From positions 1-36,778 of the IMG/VR virus record IMGVR_UViG_3300047157_000088: a DNA stretch of 36,778 nt. The stretch is one strand, 5' to 3'. This DNA comes from a virus. The position numbers and the translations under genes were made by a program. The notes under the pieces were generated by a model, which worked only from the letters and a program-made list of their open reading frames with translations, ran no database searches and was not told where the DNA came from. Shown one piece after another: positions 7,525 through 16,540 of this stretch; within the stretch, counting starts at the first letter, position 1; each line of letters starts with the position of its first letter.

Positions 7525-10500
7525 CTTTAAGGTATTCTTTTCTTTTGCGCTCCGATTCTTCTTGCTCTTTTTTAAAATCTCTGTAATGTTTGGCTGGATT
7601 CAATACTCCCGACTTACCAAATAGATCACCCTTGTCAACAGTGCCATCCTCAACGATGTCAGACTTAGGCGCAACAATAATGCGGAGCCCCTCAACAGTC
7701 TTTAACTCTGCTTCCGGGAATATCTTCTGAACCTCTGGCAGGTAATCCTTGAGAGGTTTGTGATTCTGGTAGCCGTCTTTAGTCTCGCCAGCTTTCTTCT
7801 TTGAGTCATAGTAGACCTGAAAGTATGCGCTACCACCGTCAACCAAGGAGTCATAGGCGGTCTGTATAACGTCAGCTCTAGCCTCTGGTTCCTTGATCAC
7901 GTTCAGCACGTTAGCTACAGTGACGGTATCTACGCCATCACCAACCCACTTCTCTACTTTCTTGTTATGCTCTGGTGTGCGGTTGTATTCATCCATAACC
8001 TTAGACTCAACACCATACTCTGCGAGCTGTGCTGTTCCTAAGTCGAACTTGCCACCACCAAGGTCAAGGTTACGATTGCCATCTTCAAACAGTGACTCCA
8101 GCTTGAGCAGGGATGCAACCTGTTTGCGACTCGTCTTTGCAGAGCTAATCTCCTGATCGTATTTAACACCAGTAGGCTCATCAACTTGTCTGGATACTTT
8201 TTTAGGTGAGTCTGGGTATTCAGACTTCCACTTGCCATCGTCATTAAGGTAATAGGTAAAGAGTCCACCTTTAGATTTATTCCACATCTCAATTTCAGAC
8301 ACAGGTAACCCCTGCCTCTGGATGCTACGCTCGGCGGCGCTTACCAGCATCTCCGCAACCTGATCTATCGTATGACTCTTCCCAAGAAGTTCATCAAGGT
8401 ACGCTTGAACCTGACGCAAATATCTTTTTACTTTCTGGCTGTACCCTTGAGACTTTCCATTTGCAATATCTCTTATCTCGTTCTCTAGCGCAAAGGCAAA
8501 ATACTCTTCAACCTGAGTGCGCATATCCGCACCCCTGTAAGATCGACCTTGAGGGCCTTGGACCCAAGCGCGAATCTCATCCCTATTCTCATCCCAAGTC
8601 TTCTGAAATAAATCGTATATTTTTTCACCCCTAGAATCTAAAGAGTCAGGAGTAATTCTCATAATTCCGTGAACACCCAGCTCATGGGCTATTACGCTGG
8701 AAACGGATTTATCTTGTGGGGCCAACAAAATGTCTTCTATATACAGGGACATCTCTACAGCTTGCCCACTGTGCGTCATATGGGTCAACGCTCCACGGTT
8801 CCACCACATAGCGGTTTTCTGTTTACCCGGATGCCTTTGAAATATGTTTACGGGAATTTTGTCGCCTAAGTTTTCATACTTAAGCAGTGTGTCCAATGCT
8901 TCTTCCAAAACCTTTTTCTCTTGCGGCGACCACGTAACCTTGCCGCCACCCGGCCCGTTGGTCTGGATATAAACCTCTGGACCTTTAACGCCATCGTTTC
9001 TTTTTATAACTTCAGCGCCAACAGTTTTGGCTTTTACACCTCTCCTCCCCCTGTATTTCATTGTTGCGTCAACTTGTTTTACATCGTATCCTTTGCGCCC
9101 GACCACAGGGGTCTTAACCTCTGGATCACCAACGTCCTTTTCAGCTCTCCGGTTTGCCTCTGCCAGCATTTTTTTACTGCTTGACAACTCTTTGGCAATT
9201 TTGTTCAGCTCTGGAGAGGGTCTATCAAGCCCCTTCTTCTTATCCTTGTCTCTCTGATTCTTAGCCTTTTCAACTAAATCACTTACTTCCTTTTTAAGAT
9301 TCTCCCGAGTCTCAACAATCAGCTTCTCTTTGGGGGAGGCAGGCTCGTTAATGTTGGGCTCTTCTTCGTTTATCTCTGGAGCTTTGGGAGCCTTAGCTTT
9401 TTTCTTGACAGCACCCTTCTTCTTTGGCTTGGGTTCTGCAACTACTGGTTCTGCGTCAACAGGAACATCATCAAAATCAACAGGCTCCGCACCAACAGGA
9501 ACCTCATCAACATTAGGATCAAACAATCCGGGTCCATCAGCAGGGGCTTCTAATACCTCATTGTCGACGGGGTAAGGGTAGGGGATTTCAAACCCATTCT
9601 CGTCATACCAAACATCGTTTACCCCATCGTATCTGACAGGGGTTCCATCCGTTGGTGCCAGCAACTGAGTCTCTGGGTCTTGGACAAAATCTATGCCATA
9701 AACCGTAGCAACAATAGGCCTTTCATCGCTAACCTCTATTGGGACATTTACTGGGGCTTCAACAGGCCCCTCAACACCAGCCTCAATAGGAGCGCCTTCA
9801 GGGGTATCTACTGCAACCTCAGACCCTGGGACTGCTTCTGGCATATCGGACAGCACAGGGCCTCCTACGGCCTCCTGTGGTGCATTGGGGTCTACTGTCG
9901 TGGGATTGGCATTAATTGGGTCAAGCTCAGTAAGAACCGCATTGGTATTAGCGTATCCATCGCCCGTTACATTAGCTCCTTGGTCAGCTATGACAGAGGG
10001 GTCTTGGGACGGGTCTAAACCATTGCCCATATCCGTGCCAACATCAGCCTGAACTGATGGGTCTTGCATTGGGTCTATTGGTGTATAGGGTCTTCCGTCA
10101 GAGCTTAACGGACTGTATTGAAGGCCATCAGGACTGACTGGCGAATACGCGTTTGGAGCAAACGGAGTCTGGTTCTTAGTCGCGCTTGATTCAGCTAGTC
10201 TATTTATTGCCCCGGCATAGCCACCAGCAAGAGTTCCTAGCCCACTACCCGCAATACTTCCGGTTACTGCGCTTGAGCCGACATCTTCAGACAGCGGTCT
10301 ACCCATTGCCTGATTGACAAACGCTTCCTCTTGAGCTCCCTGTAGTAATTCTTCCGCGCCCTCTGTCAGGCCACCTTTAAGTGCGCCCTTGAGTGGTCCA
10401 TTAGTAGCGTTACCAGCTTGCTTGAAACCACCCGCAACCATGGCGTCGATATCTGCCGGGCCTTGAATCCTGTTACCAAGGCGCCCAATTCCTAAAGTGC

Positions 10501-11194
10501 CTAGCCCTGCTAGCCCACCATATAATCTTTCAGGGGTCCAACCCTCAATACCTTCAGCTCTTTGCTCCTGAACAATCTGATCTGTGGTAGCACCGCCAGC
10601 CATGATGCCTTCACCAATTGCCCCAGACGTACCCGCGCTCAAAGCTTTGGTTCCACCGGATGCCATCTTGACGCCAGTATTTACAGCCCTTGCCGCAAGT
10701 CCACCACCAAATAAATATGGTAGGGTTTCAAGTGCAACATTTACAGCTTGAGCTGGGTTTTTAGCTAGATAGGATGCCGCCGCTCCACCTTGTGAAGCAA
10801 TGTTTTTGAGGTGATCAGACCATTCAGCGTCTGGCCCAAGTTGCATGGATGACTCTCTTATTGCGGTAGCAAACTCTTCGTCTTCGTTCTTCTGGTAATC
10901 AGATAGACCGTGTTCGCTAATTGCGTCACCAATGTAATTGAGCCCGCTAGCAAGGGGGTCAGCAACATAGTGTACGCCCGGCACCATGCCAGCAAAGGAC
11001 GCAAGCCCAGCGGCGGCACGAGGAACTGACGCGGCAACCGATACACCCTGATCAAGAATAGCCCTGCCCCATGATCTCTCCTCTACATCCTCAATAGGAG
11101 TTAGAGAGAACCCTGAAGAGGAGGGGTATGATGGCTGTGTACCTGTGCTTTGAGTCTGCTCCGGTACTGGAGTAAGAGTAAATGTCCTTGCCAT
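7475..11194 (-). CDS. giant polyvalent protein with metallopeptidase and methyltransferase domains
   Basis: 1239 residues, probably a virion protein injected with the DNA. N-terminal part: a glycine-zipper/hydrophobic region (about 50-340) that could insert in membranes. Middle (about 340-620): low-complexity Pro/Asp/Val-rich repeats and a Lys-rich linker. Around residue 834 AHELGVHG gives a zincin HExxH motif, with EEYFAFALENE downstream as a possible third ligand, as in the MPTase domain of polyvalent proteins. From about 1020 a SAM-dependent methyltransferase fold: NLDLGGGKFD (motif I) and TVANVLNVI (motif IV). The last 30 residues are almost all Lys/Glu and end beside the slippery site. 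Domain calls are by motif; the metallopeptidase is the less certain. Confidence 0.8.
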   Translation of the reverse strand: MARTFTLTPVPEQTQSTGTQPSYPSSSGFSLTPIEDVEERSWGRAILDQGVSVAASVPRAAAGLASFAGMVPGVHYVADPLASGLNYIGDAISEHGLSDYQKNEDEEFATAIRESSMQLGPDAEWSDHLKNIASQGGAAASYLAKNPAQAVNVALETLPYLFGGGLAARAVNTGVKMASGGTKALSAGTSGAIGEGIMAGGATTDQIVQEQRAEGIEGWTPERLYGGLAGLGTLGIGRLGNRIQGPADIDAMVAGGFKQAGNATNGPLKGALKGGLTEGAEELLQGAQEEAFVNQAMGRPLSEDVGSSAVTGSIAGSGLGTLAGGYAGAINRLAESSATKNQTPFAPNAYSPVSPDGLQYSPLSSDGRPYTPIDPMQDPSVQADVGTDMGNGLDPSQDPSVIADQGANVTGDGYANTNAVLTELDPINANPTTVDPNAPQEAVGGPVLSDMPEAVPGSEVAVDTPEGAPIEAGVEGPVEAPVNVPIEVSDERPIVATVYGIDFVQDPETQLLAPTDGTPVRYDGVNDVWYDENGFEIPYPYPVDNEVLEAPADGPGLFDPNVDEVPVGAEPVDFDDVPVDAEPVVAEPKPKKKGAVKKKAKAPKAPEINEEEPNINEPASPKEKLIVETRENLKKEVSDLVEKAKNQRDKDKKKGLDRPSPELNKIAKELSSSKKMLAEANRRAEKDVGDPEVKTPVVGRKGYDVKQVDATMKYRGRRGVKAKTVGAEVIKRNDGVKGPEVYIQTNGPGGGKVTWSPQEKKVLEEALDTLLKYENLGDKIPVNIFQRHPGKQKTAMWWNRGALTHMTHSGQAVEMSLYIEDILLAPQDKSVSSVIAHELGVHGIMRITPDSLDSRGEKIYDLFQKTWDENRDEIRAWVQGPQGRSYRGADMRTQVEEYFAFALENEIRDIANGKSQGYSQKVKRYLRQVQAYLDELLGKSHTIDQVAEMLVSAAERSIQRQGLPVSEIEMWNKSKGGLFTYYLNDDGKWKSEYPDSPKKVSRQVDEPTGVKYDQEISSAKTSRKQVASLLKLESLFEDGNRNLDLGGGKFDLGTAQLAEYGVESKVMDEYNRTPEHNKKVEKWVGDGVDTVTVANVLNVIKEPEARADVIQTAYDSLVDGGSAYFQVYYDSKKKAGETKDGYQNHKPLKDYLPEVQKIFPEAELKTVEGLRIIVAPKSDIVEDGTVDKGDLFGKSGVLNPAKHYRDFKKEQEESERKRKEYLKEKKGTQKEKKKQVNTS

Positions 11195-11195
11195 A

Positions 11196-11852
11196 TTAAT
11201 TAACTGTCATCTTTTGGCCTGCAATAATCACTACATCTCCCGGTTTGATTCCATCTGCTTCTGCGGCGGCGTGGAACTCAGCCTCATTTGCATAGACTTT
11301 AGTTTGAGACCTTTCAGTAAAGGTTGTCTCTGGAGTGCCACCTGCCATGGTAGTTGTGGACAGTGTTGGCGCCTTACCTACCGACGATAGTGACGGTATT
11401 CTTTGCTGGCTGGAAAGCCCCATAGGATCATTTGCCGACTTAATCATTCCGGTGATCTGAAGTGTTGCCGCATCCGTAGCCTCTTGTAGAGACAGGGTTG
11501 GGTCAACCCTCATCATAGAGTCTGCCGCTAATTGGATTTTCTGCATGAACTCAGGACTATTGCCCCCTTGTCCAATCAAGTAATCATCCCAAGCGTCACC
11601 ATTCAGCGCCGCGCTCTGAGCCCCAAGCAAACCTGCCTGACCACCGACAAAGGCTCCATTGCCCATGCCTCCTAGCTCATCAAAAATGCTCTGCTTTAGT
11701 TCACGGTCTTGGTTGGTCCAAACCTTTTCTTGCTCCCACTGTTGATGCTCGCGCTCACTGTTGTTCCAGTTCACGTAAGAGTCAGCCATGCCTTTGGCAA
11801 GTGCCGCGATTGCTAGAGGTGTCTTGCTTGCTTCTTTAACTACAATAGCCAT
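11196..11852 (-). CDS. putative internal virion/ejection protein
   Basis: 218 residues. The N-terminal ~90 residues are Ala-, Gln- and Glu-rich helix, followed by a low-complexity Ser/Thr region, and the end (HAAAEADGIKPGDVVIIAGQKMTVN) resembles the short C-terminal beta motif found on phage tail and ejection proteins. It sits tightly between the giant protein (1 base) and another helical virion-like protein (3 bases). By position, and by analogy with the gp7/gp20/gp16 cluster of P22-like phages, an ejection protein is likely. I do not recognise a specific family. Confidence 0.65.
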   Translation of the reverse strand: MAIVVKEASKTPLAIAALAKGMADSYVNWNNSEREHQQWEQEKVWTNQDRELKQSIFDELGGMGNGAFVGGQAGLLGAQSAALNGDAWDDYLIGQGGNSPEFMQKIQLAADSMMRVDPTLSLQEATDAATLQITGMIKSANDPMGLSSQQRIPSLSSVGKAPTLSTTTMAGGTPETTFTERSQTKVYANEAEFHAAAEADGIKPGDVVIIAGQKMTVN

Positions 11853-11855
11853 ATC

Positions 11856-12674
11856 TTATCCCTGCCATTTGTTCCAGTTGTTCCACATGCCTGCGCCACT
11901 GCTCAACATACTTCCTAGAGCTGACATCCAATTGCCTGTGTTGTTAGTTTCAATTTCCATATTCGGCTCTTGTGGCATACCAGATGTATCCCGTGGTCCA
12001 GACGGAGCCTGTGGTGGAGCGTAACCAAGGCGTCGTTGCCTAAGTTCGCCCATCTTCGTTATGTAGTCCTTAACTCTTTCGCCATCTGAGCCAATGACAC
12101 CCATCTGCATTCCAGCCATGTCCTCGCCTTGGTGCATGCGAGTCACACCTGTGAGGCCAGCAAGTCTTCCCGAGTTTGCTTGAGCGTTCTCGTTTGCACC
12201 AGCCATTGCTTCAGCCGCCGCCTCTTGGAATGAGCTACTTCCAGCAGTTACTTCCCCTTGATCTTCTACCGCTTGTTCGAGGACTTCGTTTTGTTCTTGG
12301 TTTGCCGCTTCCGTGTTGGAGTCGATTGAGGCTTGGAAGGCTTCCGGCCCGAAGGCTTGAACTTGTTCCATAAAGTCTTGGCCCATTTGCTGATCTTGTC
12401 CATATAATTGATCCATTGTTGCGCCCTGATCTTTGAGCATAGCAAGCTCTCTATCACGCTGGGCTTGCCATGCCGCCATAGCCGCGCCGTGAGAAGCCTG
12501 TGCTTGGGCGTTGTTATAAGCATCCATGTCCATGTTGTACTGATCCATCGCTCCCTGAGCGTCTTCCATGGCCTGATTGTTTGCTTTCTCTTGTTTGTAA
12601 TTACCAAAGGCTCCCAGACCCATGCCTATTAGGTTGGCCCCAAATCCCCACTTTGATCCGCTAGACCAACTCAT
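11856..12674 (-). CDS. putative ejection/internal virion protein, Gln/Ala-rich
   Basis: 272 residues. The N-terminus (SSGSKWGFGANLIGMGLGAFG) is a glycine-rich hydrophobic segment followed by a long helical stretch rich in Gln, Ala, Met and Asp. This composition is common in podovirus internal virion proteins such as P22 gp7/gp20 or T7 gp14. There are no catalytic motifs. It is flanked by two similar helical proteins with 1-3 base gaps, so the three are probably made and packaged together. Function is inferred from composition and position only. Confidence 0.65.
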   Translation of the reverse strand: MSWSSGSKWGFGANLIGMGLGAFGNYKQEKANNQAMEDAQGAMDQYNMDMDAYNNAQAQASHGAAMAAWQAQRDRELAMLKDQGATMDQLYGQDQQMGQDFMEQVQAFGPEAFQASIDSNTEAANQEQNEVLEQAVEDQGEVTAGSSSFQEAAAEAMAGANENAQANSGRLAGLTGVTRMHQGEDMAGMQMGVIGSDGERVKDYITKMGELRQRRLGYAPPQAPSGPRDTSGMPQEPNMEIETNNTGNWMSALGSMLSSGAGMWNNWNKWQG

Positions 12675-12675
12675 C

Positions 12676-13446
12676 TTAGTAACCCCAAGGGTTCTGTTGT
12701 TTACTTGCCCCGCCTATGCCACCAAGCAGGGAATTAAACTGATTGCCAACACCTGAGTTAAGGTTGGTCATTGATGTGCTTTGTCCAACAGTTGAACGTG
12801 GTGAATAAGCTGAGTTGTATTGACCTGCCGCGCTCATCTGCAAGAGATTGTTGCGTTGCTGGTTGTCCTGTTGCTTCATCATCTGAGCTGAGTCGGTCGA
12901 ACCAGATCGCAGGTTAGTCAGCCCGTTTTGATACATCTCTTCTAGGCTTGCGCTTGTGTCTGCGTTGACTGAACCACCTTGGTTGCCTGATCTCGCCAAA
13001 GCAAAGTTGGCTTGCTGTCTGGCTTGGTCAGCGTTTGTGTCAAACTCTTGCTTGTTGTGATCGTACAGGTCGTTACCATACTGATCAAACTGTTTGGCAC
13101 GATCGTCAAACATTGAGTTAATGGAGCTGTTGTTCTTCTCCATGTCTTCCTTACGTTTAGCCTCGGCGTCTTTAGCCGCTTGTTCTTGGCGCTTCATCTC
13201 GGCCATGTACGGATCGTTACCACCACCACCACCACCACCGCCATAGCCACCACCGCCGGACTGACCATTTGCATAGTCATTAAAGCGTTGCTGACCACCC
13301 GGAGATTGGGCGTGCATTGCCCCGTACTCGGACATGGTGACACCTTTGTTTGCCCAGTTCTGCTGATAGTCTTGCATCAGGTCTGGGTAAGCCATCATGT
13401 ATTGTTCGTAGAATGGGTCCGTTTCCCCAAGAGTTCCGTTAGACAT
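12676..13446 (-). CDS. putative virion protein with poly-Gly linker
   Basis: 256 residues. The N-terminal ~75 residues are compact (DPFYEQYMMAYPDLMQDYQQN), then a glycine-rich linker (GGGGYGGGGGGGG-like, near residue 75), a charged coiled-coil (MKRQEQAAKDAEAKRKEDMEK) and an Asn/Gln/Ser-rich C-terminus. No known enzyme motif. Ribosome site GCAGGTG upstream of the ATG. It belongs to the cluster of three helical proteins between the nozzle protein and the giant ejection proteins; a structural or ejection role is inferred. Confidence 0.65.
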   Translation of the reverse strand: MSNGTLGETDPFYEQYMMAYPDLMQDYQQNWANKGVTMSEYGAMHAQSPGGQQRFNDYANGQSGGGGYGGGGGGGGNDPYMAEMKRQEQAAKDAEAKRKEDMEKNNSSINSMFDDRAKQFDQYGNDLYDHNKQEFDTNADQARQQANFALARSGNQGGSVNADTSASLEEMYQNGLTNLRSGSTDSAQMMKQQDNQQRNNLLQMSAAGQYNSAYSPRSTVGQSTSMTNLNSGVGNQFNSLLGGIGGASKQQNPWGY

Positions 13447-13448
13447 TT

Positions 13449-14969
13449 TTAAACACCTGCGTTGGTCGGTTGATATCGATAGATAAGTGAGTTAATTGAT
13501 TTGAGCTCTGAGCCTGTACCCCTTATTCTGGTTGATAGGGTTGGGGCTAGAATTCCTAGTGGTAGGGTTGGTACTGTTCTTGTGTCACCAGCAATTTGAA
13601 ATGGAGCAGTTCTGTCAGAGTTATCATTTGGATTAACACAGTGGTCAATCGTCCCAAACCCTTCAAGGATTACTTCCATAGACTGGAACAATTTGAACTG
13701 ACCTTCCTGACCAAATGAGTAGAAGGGGGTTTCCATCTCAACGTCAAAATTTTGTTCAGAGTATCCGTCTGTAAGGCAGTCTTCGTCCAGCATGTAGATA
13801 TATCCACCGCCATTGATGGTATACAAATTTTCAGCAAGGTGTGCCATCTGTTTAAAGTGTTGAGAAAAGCGGTATATAGACCAAGCGTTCAACTTGTCTC
13901 TCTGGGACTTGGTTAAGACATATGTTTCGTTCCCCGCTGTCAGCCAGTATTGACCTGCTCCGGGGTAAAACTGACCGTCCCAATTACCGTCATGGTCTTT
14001 GATGTGAGCCTTAATAAGGTTGTCAATAGCAGAGCCTACGTCAGAGCCCTTCATATTCCGATACATTGACTGACCACCAATCGATCTAACACCGACTGAT
14101 GACAAGAAGTAGATATCCTTGTTGGCTGTTACAATGCTCTGGTAATGATCTGTACCAATACCCGCAACCTGTTCTTCTAGTTCATTGCGTGCAGGGTCTG
14201 GATCAACCGCCCATATCTGACAAGCGTCTTCATGGAATACAACCAGCCTATTACTGACAATGCCAAGACCTGTTGCCTGAGAGTTGCCAAGGGACCTGTC
14301 TCCAGTTGGGAGAAATCCAATATCATTTTCCTCGCCATCCCATACAGGCTTATCTTGCTTGTCATAATTAGCGGTGGCTGAATAGACAACGGTGTCTGCC
14401 TTGCCAATACCATCTGCATCCATATCACCAACCGCATAAATCTTTGACTGAGCAATTGCAACTTTTGAAGTGTGCGGGCACTTAGAATCAGTTATTGGAT
14501 TGATGGTTCCGTTGTACACCTTTCTGGGGTTTGGAATAAAGTAATGTAACGACCTGCCGTTATCCCACTTTACAGATACGTACATCCCGCTTAAGAAGCC
14601 TCCAGCAAAGTTTACGTATGAAGGCTCAGGCGAGCTTGGGTCCCCTTTAACGTCAAATGGGTCAGGCTGACAGGCTTTACCTGCGTCATAGGAAATCTTC
14701 CAGATTATAAGCTTGACGCCATTGTCTAGTATTTTCTCACTCGGAGTACCTTCAGTGAACGTATGCAATCTTCCATCAAAAGCGCATAGGTTACTCACAT
14801 CTGGAATGCCAGAATGACCAACAGCCTTAAGACCCGGCCTTCTCTCTATGGTTTCCCCTTGTGTGATGTAAGCATTAACCAAGTTCCTCAACGACTCATC
14901 ATTGTCGAGGTTCTTTGGCTTCCTTACATCCAGCCCATCCGAAAAATCATCAAATGTTTTTACGCGCAT
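13449..14969 (-). CDS. tail nozzle / DNA-stabilisation protein (P22 gp10-like)
   Basis: 506 residues with the opening DDFSDGLDVRKPKNLDNDES and ERRPGLK common to podovirus packaged-DNA stabilisation or tail-hub proteins. These form a beta-propeller nozzle below the portal and adaptor. Supporting features are repeated short beta segments (IYAVGDMDADG, NRLVVFHEDACQIWAVD, DIYFLSSVGVRSIGG, LYTINGGGYIYML), all typical of propeller blades. Length is close to P22 gp10 (472 residues). It comes after the fibre genes rather than right after the adaptor, but gene order varies among these phages. Its start overlaps the upstream stop (TAATG). Confidence 0.75.
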   Translation of the reverse strand: MRVKTFDDFSDGLDVRKPKNLDNDESLRNLVNAYITQGETIERRPGLKAVGHSGIPDVSNLCAFDGRLHTFTEGTPSEKILDNGVKLIIWKISYDAGKACQPDPFDVKGDPSSPEPSYVNFAGGFLSGMYVSVKWDNGRSLHYFIPNPRKVYNGTINPITDSKCPHTSKVAIAQSKIYAVGDMDADGIGKADTVVYSATANYDKQDKPVWDGEENDIGFLPTGDRSLGNSQATGLGIVSNRLVVFHEDACQIWAVDPDPARNELEEQVAGIGTDHYQSIVTANKDIYFLSSVGVRSIGGQSMYRNMKGSDVGSAIDNLIKAHIKDHDGNWDGQFYPGAGQYWLTAGNETYVLTKSQRDKLNAWSIYRFSQHFKQMAHLAENLYTINGGGYIYMLDEDCLTDGYSEQNFDVEMETPFYSFGQEGQFKLFQSMEVILEGFGTIDHCVNPNDNSDRTAPFQIAGDTRTVPTLPLGILAPTLSTRIRGTGSELKSINSLIYRYQPTNAGV

Positions 14970-15559
14970 TAGAAGTTTTGTGGTCCACTAAAGTTGCCAA
15001 GATTGCCTTGCATATACTGTCCGTTAGCCGCCGCATTCTTGATTTGATCTCTTTGGGAGTTCATCTGTTTCTGCTGTTTCTTTTGCTTGCTACGCTTCAT
15101 GAGATGCTTAACACCAAAGGCCGCCGCGCCTGCCGCTGGAATAGCCCACGCTGGAGCCGCCCCAATGCCTGCTAGCTTGCCACCCGCGCTAAACATTTTG
15201 CTGTTGCCCATTAGACCGCCAATTGTATTTCCACCTTTGCTAAGAGGCTTAAACATCTTGGCATAGTTACCAAGCTTGGAAAACATACTGGGAGCTTGAG
15301 CCAAAGAGCCAGCATCGGCACTAGGCATAAGGCTCTTTATATTTTGAAAGGGATTGGCAGTGCGGTTCTGGGCACCGGGTCTTAGACTGCTAGGGTCATT
15401 AAATACCATCTGCCCCATGTCAGGTCGCAAGTTATTAAAGTTGTCAGAGCCAAAAGGACCAGCTCGTCTAGCGGCCTCTTGAGCGTCAACGTCCCTCTGG
15501 TCCCAATTAAGTATGCCGTATGGGTCCCCTCTGTGAGGCAGTCCTTGGGTCTTCGCCAT
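14969..15559 (-). CDS. GPFG-motif structural protein, C-terminal part (frame-broken)
   Basis: About 196 residues from the ATG at 15559 (an earlier in-frame ATG lies at 15619). It begins in DPYGILNWDQRDVDAQEAARRAG, has GPFGSDNFNNLRP and NPFQNIKSLMP repeats, a glycine/alanine hydrophobic segment (AAPAWAIPAAGAAAFGV) and a basic C-terminus (KHLMKRSKQKKQQKQ). The layout matches the gene at 15741-16538, so the two are paralogues. Neither start has a good ribosome site. Removing one G from the GGGG run at 15526-15529 joins this frame smoothly to the upstream fragment 15507-15731. Probable virion protein; function unknown. Confidence 0.6.
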   Translation of the reverse strand: MAKTQGLPHRGDPYGILNWDQRDVDAQEAARRAGPFGSDNFNNLRPDMGQMVFNDPSSLRPGAQNRTANPFQNIKSLMPSADAGSLAQAPSMFSKLGNYAKMFKPLSKGGNTIGGLMGNSKMFSAGGKLAGIGAAPAWAIPAAGAAAFGVKHLMKRSKQKKQQKQMNSQRDQIKNAAANGQYMQGNLGNFSGPQNF

Positions 15560-15731
15560 TGTATGGGTTATACGGAACGTATCCAGAAGGTTCAGCACCA
15601 TTGCCATAGGGTTGCCCATCTCTTACAGCCTGTTGGGACCCTTGGGTGGGAGCCGTGTAGTTAGGGTGTTGTTCAATTGGTTGAAACCATGACGCAGGGT
15701 TTAACCAACTCCAGCTTTTTTGATCTGCCAT
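15507..15731 (-). CDS. N-terminal part of the same structural protein (frame-broken)
   Basis: 74 residues, starting ADQKSWSWLNPASWFQPIE and ending shortly after DPRTASQRG. It has its own good ribosome site (AGGA, 8 bases upstream of the ATG), unlike the overlapping downstream frame. With one G removed from the run at 15526-15529 the reading would continue SQRDPYGILNWDQRD into the 14969-15559 frame, giving a protein of about 254 residues, similar to its 265-residue paralogue. I therefore read the two as one gene split by a one-base insertion, real or artefactual. Confidence 0.6.
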   Translation of the reverse strand: MADQKSWSWLNPASWFQPIEQHPNYTAPTQGSQQAVRDGQPYGNGAEPSGYVPYNPYNGEDPRTASQRGPIRHT

Positions 15732-15740
15732 TTTTAAATC

Positions 15741-16538
15741 CTAATACATTGGTCCGCGCATTTGCTGGGCCTGAGCTTGCTGATCTCGTTGGCGTGCTCC
15801 AGCTTTTTGCGCTTTGCGTTTTTTCATATAACCGCCAGCCAGTTTTGCCGCGCCTAATCCACCCATTCCAAGGCCGACTTTACCCATGGTTGACATGCCT
15901 CCAATCTTCTTACCAAGGCCACCAAGCTTTGACATAAAGCCACCACCTGAGGGTGAGGGCATAAGATTAGCGATGTTTTTAGCTCCACTAAAAGGACCAC
16001 CCTGAGCCATAGAGCCAGCACTTGAGCCGGGCTTTAGCATTGAAAGTGCGTTACCGCCAAAAGGACCGCCTCCCCGTTGCTCTTGGCCGGGTATTCTCAT
16101 ACCTCTTGGGTTGAAGTTGGGGTTAGAGCTAGGTCTAAGAGACTGTGCGGCTTGCCCTCCAAATGGTCCACCTTCGCCCATACCGCCCTGCATACCGCCT
16201 TGACCCTGACCTCTAGGATCGAATGCGAAACCACCACCCGGAGATCGACCAAAGGGTTTTGCTTCTAAACCACCACCACCTGCCGGAGCTCGACCAAAGG
16301 GTGTTCCACCGCCCAACCTGTGTTCAGATGGAGGAAGAATTCCTCTTGTCCAAGGTTGTGCTTGCTGTGGCATCTGCTGTCCACCGCCTAGCCTGTGTTG
16401 AGAAGGAGGAAGAATTCCCCCCGTCCAAGGTGGCGCTTGCGGCGACATCTGTGGTTGGGCGCTTTGCCCTCTTGGATTGAAGTTGGAGTTTCCACTAATC
16501 CCGTCACTGCTACCTGTAAATCGATCCCAAAAGCTCAT
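15741..16538 (-). CDS. Gly/Pro-rich GPFG-motif structural protein
   Basis: 265 residues, very rich in Gly, Pro, Gln and Arg. Near residues 30-80 a block of about 24 residues is repeated (PWTGGILPPSQHRLGGG and PWTRGILPPSEHRLGGG). Later come GGPFGGQAAQSLRP, GGPFGGNALSMLKP and GGPFSGAKNIANLMP. The C-terminus has a glycine-zipper-like hydrophobic segment and a basic end (MKKRKAQKAGARQRDQQ). It is a paralogue of the next gene downstream. The hydrophobic Gly/Ala segment with a basic tail would suit a minor virion or membrane-active ejection protein, but this is inference. Confidence 0.65.
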   Translation of the reverse strand: MSFWDRFTGSSDGISGNSNFNPRGQSAQPQMSPQAPPWTGGILPPSQHRLGGGQQMPQQAQPWTRGILPPSEHRLGGGTPFGRAPAGGGGLEAKPFGRSPGGGFAFDPRGQGQGGMQGGMGEGGPFGGQAAQSLRPSSNPNFNPRGMRIPGQEQRGGGPFGGNALSMLKPGSSAGSMAQGGPFSGAKNIANLMPSPSGGGFMSKLGGLGKKIGGMSTMGKVGLGMGGLGAAKLAGGYMKKRKAQKAGARQRDQQAQAQQMRGPMY

Positions 16539-16540
16539 GA

